Origin: Fidelibacterota bacterium
GTDB taxonomy: Bacteria > Fidelibacterota > JAANXI01
Assembly: GCA_018263365.1 (NCBI GenBank)
Contig: JAANXI010000055.1
Span: 1-9,175 of the forward strand
DNA: 9,175 nucleotides
Reading direction: 5' to 3'
Shown: positions 5,694 to 9,175 of the stretch, one piece after another
How the letters are laid out: each line of letters opens with the position of its first letter
Numbering within the stretch: the first letter of the stretch is position 1
Made by a program: the position numbers and the translations under genes
The notes under the pieces: model-generated
Told to the model about the DNA's origin: nothing
What the model saw: only the letters and a program-made list of their open reading frames with translations
The model's database searches: none

Positions 5694-6991
5694 TGCAAAT
5701 CTACAGCACACAGGATAAATCGTTGCGCGTGACAATGCGCGAAGCCGTCCTCCAGGGGATGCCGGCAACCGGTGGGCTCTATATGCCGGTCCAAATCCCG
5801 GAGATGTCAGGTCAGTTTTTCTCCGCATTGCCTGAACGAGCGCTTCCCGAAATAGCCCTCGGCATCGCCGGAAAATTCTTCGCAGATGAAATTCCAACAG
5901 ATATGTTGGAATCGATTGTACACGACGCTATCAACTTTGATGCCCCGGTTGTGCCAATCAAAGAAAACATCCATACCCTGGAACTGTTTCACGGACCAAC
6001 CCTTGCGTTTAAGGATTTCGGTGCGCGATTTATGGCGCGGGTCATGGCCTATTTTACGCAGAAACAGGACGAAGACTTGACCATTCTCGTCGCCACCAGC
6101 GGTGACACCGGCAGCGCCGTCGCCAGCGGATTTCTCGGTGTTGAAAGCATTCGGGTTATTATCCTGTATCCGAAGAATAAGGTCAGCCGGATTCAGGAGA
6201 AACAGTTCACCACCCTCGGACAAAACATCACCGCGCTGGAAATCGACGGGACGTTCGATGACTGCCAGCGGCTGGTGAAATCGGCTTTCACCAACAAGGC
6301 TCTCAACGAGCAGATTCGACTCTCCTCCGCCAATTCTATCAATATCGCCCGGCTGATCCCGCAGACGTTTTACTACTTTCATGCGTTCGGGCAGATTCGC
6401 CAACAAACGGATAAACCGGTTATCATCTCGGTTCCCAGCGGCAATTACGGCAATCTGACGGCCGGGCTCATCGCGAAGAAAATGGGGCTGCCGATCAAGC
6501 GGTTTATTGCCGCGTCCAATACCAACGATGTTGTCCCGGTATACCTGCATACCGGGAATTTTAAGCCACGCCCTTCTGTCGAAACGATCTCCAACGCCAT
6601 GGATGTGGGCGATCCCAGCAATTTCCAGCGGATGCTTGAACTGTACGATCACGACATTGCAAAAATCCGCAATGACATCGCCGGACTGAGTTACGACGAT
6701 GAGATAACCAGGCAGGCAATCAGAGAAGTGTACTCCGAAACCGGCTACCTCATGGATCCGCACGGATCGGTCGGTTTCCTGGCGCTTCAGGACTATCTAG
6801 AATACGAGGATAATTCCATCGGAATTTTCTTGGAAACCGCCCATCCGGCGAAATTTCTTGAGACAGTCCAGCCGCTGGTTAACTCAGAGGTCCGGATTCC
6901 GAATCGGCTGCAACAGGCGCTTGAACGTAAGAAAAAATCGGTCTCACTTTCGAATGAGTTCGATGAGTTTCGGGAATTTTTGTTGGCGTAA
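5693..6991 (+). CDS. thrC: threonine synthase
   Basis: PLP-dependent cytosolic enzyme of 432 residues that converts O-phosphohomoserine to threonine and phosphate, the last step of the pathway. The cofactor lysine is expected at Lys107 in GPTLAFKDFGARF (101-113). SGDTGSA (136-142) and SGNYGNLTAGL (249-259) fit the phosphate- and cofactor-binding loops of fold-type II PLP enzymes, and SSANSINIARLIPQ (211-224) and ETAHPAKF (381-388) are typical threonine synthase segments. The opening YSTQDKSLRVTMREAVLQG resembles the bacterial ThrC type with an N-terminal domain. The ATG shares a base with the thrB stop, so coupled translation is likely. No frameshift or missing key residue is seen. Confidence 0.96.
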   Translation: MQIYSTQDKSLRVTMREAVLQGMPATGGLYMPVQIPEMSGQFFSALPERALPEIALGIAGKFFADEIPTDMLESIVHDAINFDAPVVPIKENIHTLELFHGPTLAFKDFGARFMARVMAYFTQKQDEDLTILVATSGDTGSAVASGFLGVESIRVIILYPKNKVSRIQEKQFTTLGQNITALEIDGTFDDCQRLVKSAFTNKALNEQIRLSSANSINIARLIPQTFYYFHAFGQIRQQTDKPVIISVPSGNYGNLTAGLIAKKMGLPIKRFIAASNTNDVVPVYLHTGNFKPRPSVETISNAMDVGDPSNFQRMLELYDHDIAKIRNDIAGLSYDDEITRQAIREVYSETGYLMDPHGSVGFLALQDYLEYEDNSIGIFLETAHPAKFLETVQPLVNSEVRIPNRLQQALERKKKSVSLSNEFDEFREFLLA

Positions 6992-7010
6992 AAATGACCT
7001 CACCCTCAGT

Positions 7011-7033
7011 CCCTCTCCTTAGCAAGGAGAGGG
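7011..7033. terminator. perfect hairpin after thrC, possible terminator
   Basis: CCCTCTCCTT and AAGGAGAGGG are exact 10-bp arms around AGC, 19 bases after the thrC stop. It is the strongest hairpin near the end of the operon and is symmetric enough to act from either side. A-rich, not T-rich, sequence follows on the + strand, while on the - strand the tract ATTTTT lies about 14 bases beyond the stem, so intrinsic termination is uncertain. It is related to the hairpin at 691-714, so it may primarily be a dispersed repeat. Confidence 0.4.
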
Positions 7034-7073
7034 AAAAACTATTCTCTCAAATTAGTGACTAAAGTCTCCGGCT

Positions 7074-7185
7074 GCTACCCTTCGACAAGCTCAGCTCCGG
7101 GAGGAGTCTCTGGTGAGAGATGACACCTCGGTCGGTCACTCTGCGCCCGTCATGAGCCGGGTCGAATGACCTGTCGAAGAGTGGC
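7074..7185. repeat. ~110 bp element with imperfect inverted ends (CTTCGACA)
   Basis: The left end GCTACCCTTCGACAAGCTCA (7074-7093) matches the reverse complement of the right end, GCCACTCTTCGACAGGTCA, with a few substitutions and one gap. The exact shared core is CTTCGACA (7080-7087) against TGTCGAAG (7172-7179). A small TCTC-TGGT-GAGA hairpin (7107-7118) lies inside. The word CCCTTCGACAAGCTCAG is one that I recall as a widespread dispersed intergenic repeat; the copy number here is unknown. It codes for nothing visible. Confidence 0.5.
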
Positions 7186-7330
7186 TTTTCTATGGACCAA
7201 AAGCATCGAGGAAAATTAGATATCTATGGGAGCTATAAATACATGAATTATTCAGGTTAGATTGGCACTGTACGTATTTAAAAAAAATCCTCTAGAGACA
7301 ACAAATAACAACCAAAAAGATAGATTAAGA

Positions 7331-7491
7331 CCTAAATTAAGCGATTTTGTGCGGCGATCTGCACCAATCTGTTGAGCGCGAAGGCTCCGTGAAATCCTCG
7401 ACAGACCCTCCGGGTATGCCTTCGGTTTCCCAAAACCCTTTTCATCTCAACATCTTGGCACATCTCATCCACAACAATCGCTCAATTTAGG
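7331..7491. mobile_element. 161-bp palindromic MITE-like element
   Basis: The left end begins CCTAAATTAAGCGATT, and the right end read on the - strand begins CCTAAATTGAGCGATT: 15 of 16 bases agree. The symmetry continues inward imperfectly for about 35 more bases on each side (shared TTGTG, TGTTGAG, AAGG). The centre carries CGAAGGC (7379-7385) against GCCTTCG (7418-7424) and ACCC-TCC-GGGT (7405-7415). No transposase frame is present, so it would depend on an enzyme encoded elsewhere. No target-site duplication is evident; outer bases TTA/TAA may extend the inverted ends. The - strand hydrolase frame stops inside its right end. Confidence 0.65.
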
Positions 7492-7679
7492 TTGTAATTC
7501 GGTCCCTGGTAATACTGAATCGCATTATCCCGGTGACTGGAGTCGCGGTTTTTCCAGAGCAGCGGCCGGCCATCCGGGGTGGCCTCCCTGCTGATAACAG
7601 CGACAGTACAGCTCAAGACATCGCTGGGAATATTGGTTAAAAGAAGTGTGATAATAATGAGTGATATCAGTTTCTTCAT
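7482..7679 (-). pseudogene. truncated secreted Ntn hydrolase (C45/acyltransferase-like), N-terminal fragment
   Basis: The frame encodes 65 residues. A signal peptide (MKK, then a hydrophobic core to about residue 16) leads to SCTVAVIS, with Cys24 at the probable mature N-terminus, followed by ATPDGRPLLWKNRD (33-46). A Cys nucleophile exposed at the start plus DGxPLLxKNRD is the opening of N-terminal-nucleophile hydrolases of the peptidase C45 / penicillin acyltransferase-like group, normally several hundred residues long. Here the frame meets TGA within the inverted end of the 161 bp element, and the rest of the domain is absent on its far side. The ATG overlaps the permease stop (ATGA), and GGAG lies about 10 bases upstream, so a coupled two-gene operon once existed. 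Family assignment rests on a short region. Confidence 0.7.
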
Positions 7680-9001
7680 GGATTTGGTTCTCCGCTTTCT
7701 TTGAAAAATAAATAGACCGGCAGTCCCGTCACGATGAGCCCGGCTGCCGCGAGGACGCCGCCCAGCGGGAATGCCATAAATGTACCGACTAACAGTGCTA
7801 CCTGGATGCCGATGGCCAGGACAGCCATCAATTTCCATTGCGGGGCCCGGTAACTCGGGTTGTAATCCTCGCGTTTCTTCAGCCAGAAGATCGCGCCATA
7901 AACTAATAAATTTTGCAGGAGATATGAGAGGGTAAAATATCCCAGCAGGTCTTCGATGCCCCCGACGAATACCAAAATGATCGCCAATCCGGACTGATAC
8001 AATAATGAGTTGCTTGGCGTTTTATACTTTGGGTGCAAATAGCCGAAGGATTTGAAAAACAGACCATCTTTGGCGATGGCGTATTCGATGCGGGGCTGGA
8101 CCATGATGCAGGCATTGGCGCAACCTATCATGGATAAAAATGCCGCGATGGCCAGGAAGCTTGCCGCGATTGATGAAAAAACCGGCAGATATTTGAAGGG
8201 GTTCGCGAACGTGCCGACATACGAAATCAGCTCCTGGTGCGGGACAATTGCGCCGGTAGCAAATGCCACTAATGTGTACGTGATGGTGACGAAAATCGTG
8301 CTGCCAATCAGCGCTTTTGGCAAGACCTTTCCGGGATTTTTGATCTCCCCGGCCATATAGAGTACATTCGGAAATCCAGCGTAACTCCAGACTGTACCGG
8401 AGACGCCCGCGAGAATCAGTATAAACCAGGATTTTGGCATTTCGACCATCGGTTGGGCAAACAGGTTCGGTGAATCCAGAAAAAAGAAGCCGATAATCGC
8501 CAGCAGGATGAGCGGAGAAATTTTCAGAATCGTCAGTGCAAACTGCAATTGTCCACCCTGGCGCACGCTGCGGTAATGCACACCGGTCATAGCAATAATT
8601 AACCCGGATGCGATTAGTTTCGTCCAGATGGAATCGGCCAGGACCGGCTGAAACACCTCCAGTGCGGCAACGGCTGATACCGCCAATATAGTAATTGACG
8701 GTGTATCACTGGTCCAGAAAACAGTCCAGACGTAGAGAAATCCCAGAAAAGGACTGCCCGCCTTCCGCAAATACAGGTATCCAAATCCCTGGGCTGGATA
8801 GGCGGTGCCCATCTCCGCCAATATGAATACCTGCGGCAGCCAGATGAGTCCGCCGATGAGCCAGGCAATTGACGCGAGAATCGGACTGCCGGTGGCCTGT
8901 TGCACTACCGGTAAGTTGATAAAAACACCGGATCCGATAACCGTGCCAATAATGATGGCCAGCACATGCCGGATGTTCAGTTGTCGCCGGATTTCTGCCA
9001 T
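7676..9001 (-). CDS. APC-superfamily amino acid permease
   Basis: Integral inner-membrane protein of 441 residues, expected to have about 12 transmembrane helices. The sequence is a series of hydrophobic segments from residue 11 to 433. The unwound first helix carries GTVIGSGVFI (19-28), the substrate-binding signature of amino acid/polyamine antiporters and permeases. GEIKNPGKVLPKAL (218-231) and the cytoplasmic IEYAIAKDGLFFK to HPKYKTPSNSLL stretch (305-334) are also typical of COG0531 / L-type transporters. Substrate cannot be read from sequence. Its downstream partner, a secreted amide hydrolase remnant, suggests uptake or exchange of amino-acid-derived compounds. It converges on the thr cluster and is not part of it. 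The start at 9001 places the IGSG motif at the usual distance; no Shine-Dalgarno precedes it. Confidence 0.9.
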   Translation of the reverse strand: MAEIRRQLNIRHVLAIIIGTVIGSGVFINLPVVQQATGSPILASIAWLIGGLIWLPQVFILAEMGTAYPAQGFGYLYLRKAGSPFLGFLYVWTVFWTSDTPSITILAVSAVAALEVFQPVLADSIWTKLIASGLIIAMTGVHYRSVRQGGQLQFALTILKISPLILLAIIGFFFLDSPNLFAQPMVEMPKSWFILILAGVSGTVWSYAGFPNVLYMAGEIKNPGKVLPKALIGSTIFVTITYTLVAFATGAIVPHQELISYVGTFANPFKYLPVFSSIAASFLAIAAFLSMIGCANACIMVQPRIEYAIAKDGLFFKSFGYLHPKYKTPSNSLLYQSGLAIILVFVGGIEDLLGYFTLSYLLQNLLVYGAIFWLKKREDYNPSYRAPQWKLMAVLAIGIQVALLVGTFMAFPLGGVLAAAGLIVTGLPVYLFFKESGEPNP

Positions 9002-9175
9002 GAGGGATTGCGCAGGTTAGATAATATAATTTGCAGAGAAATGTGAGGGGAACCAACGGGAAAATTATTGGAATTTTAATTGGACCAAGCAGGGCCACTG
9101 ATTAGAAGTATGCAACTTTATCCAATTAGGTATTCTATCATGTTTACCCAAAGTAAGCGCACCGTACAATTTTAC
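9002..9175 (-). promoter_or_regulatory. upstream region of the permease
   Basis: These 174 bp contain no credible gene. Read on the - strand, TATATTAT about 25-30 bases before the permease ATG is -10-like, but no good -35 partner is visible. TTACTTTG near 9148-9155 is one base off the TAnnTTTG pattern and is about 150 bases upstream. TAATTGGA (9077-9084) and TCCAATTA (9121-9128) form an 8-bp inverted repeat that could be an operator or chance. A promoter must lie here, but its position is not resolved. Confidence 0.25.

Larger units (their letters stand above)
6992..7330. other. convergent intergenic region after thrC
   Basis: No coding frame is convincing here. The stretch holds a perfect hairpin (7011-7033) and an element with inverted ends (7074-7185). 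An AT-rich tract follows, containing an A/C-rich patch (7299-7320, ACAACAAATAACAACC) like those in the asd-thrB gap. The palindromic element 7331-7491 comes next. If the truncated hydrolase gene had simply been split by that element, its continuation would lie here on the - strand; the three - strand frames show none. Confidence 0.55.

Noticed and set aside
5807..6763. 318-codon - strand open frame opposite thrC.
   Set aside because: thrC is unambiguous on the + strand with all motifs; the antisense frame has no recognisable domain and is a codon-bias shadow.
7201..7330. Remaining part of the hydrolase gene on the far side of the palindromic element.
   Set aside because: The - strand frames here contain stops or read as low-complexity peptide without hydrolase features.

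Overview
The window holds a bacterial threonine biosynthesis cluster on the + strand, facing a two-gene amino-acid-transport unit on the - strand. The intergenic spaces are unusually rich in repeats. An organism of the Bacteroidota/FCB assemblage, or one of its uncultured relatives, fits best. The reasons are the fused aspartokinase-homoserine dehydrogenase style, the lack of Shine-Dalgarno sequences before most starts, and a TAnnTTTG-type promoter candidate before the first gene. This placement is an inference; I cannot name a species.

Layout. 1-154: C-terminal end of an unidentified gene. 155-867: about 700 bp without a gene, containing several hairpins, a long imperfect inverted repeat, a pair of interleaved inverted repeats and the likely thr promoter. 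868-3321: thrA (aspartokinase I-homoserine dehydrogenase fusion). 3332-4414: asd of the archaeal/fungal sequence type. 4415-4763: a 349 bp gap built from several families of short, A/C-rich tandem repeats, ending in ten 8-bp units that run up to the thrB start. 4764-5693: thrB (homoserine kinase). 5693-6991: thrC (threonine synthase), overlapping thrB by one base. 6992-7481: a convergent intergenic space with a perfect hairpin, a roughly 110 bp element with inverted ends and a 161 bp palindromic element. 7482-7679 (-): a 65-codon remnant of a secreted N-terminal-nucleophile hydrolase, cut off where the 161 bp element begins. 7676-9001 (-): an APC-superfamily amino acid permease overlapping the remnant by four bases. 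9002-9175: the permease upstream region.

The four + strand enzymes cover all five steps from aspartate to threonine: aspartokinase, aspartate-semialdehyde dehydrogenase, homoserine dehydrogenase, homoserine kinase and threonine synthase. ThrA carries paired ACT-type segments, so end-product feedback is expected. The permease and hydrolase remnant form a separate unit transcribed toward the thr cluster. The unusual content lies mostly in the non-coding DNA: the 8-bp array before thrB, the crossed inverted repeats before thrA, and the palindromic element that coincides with the broken hydrolase gene.
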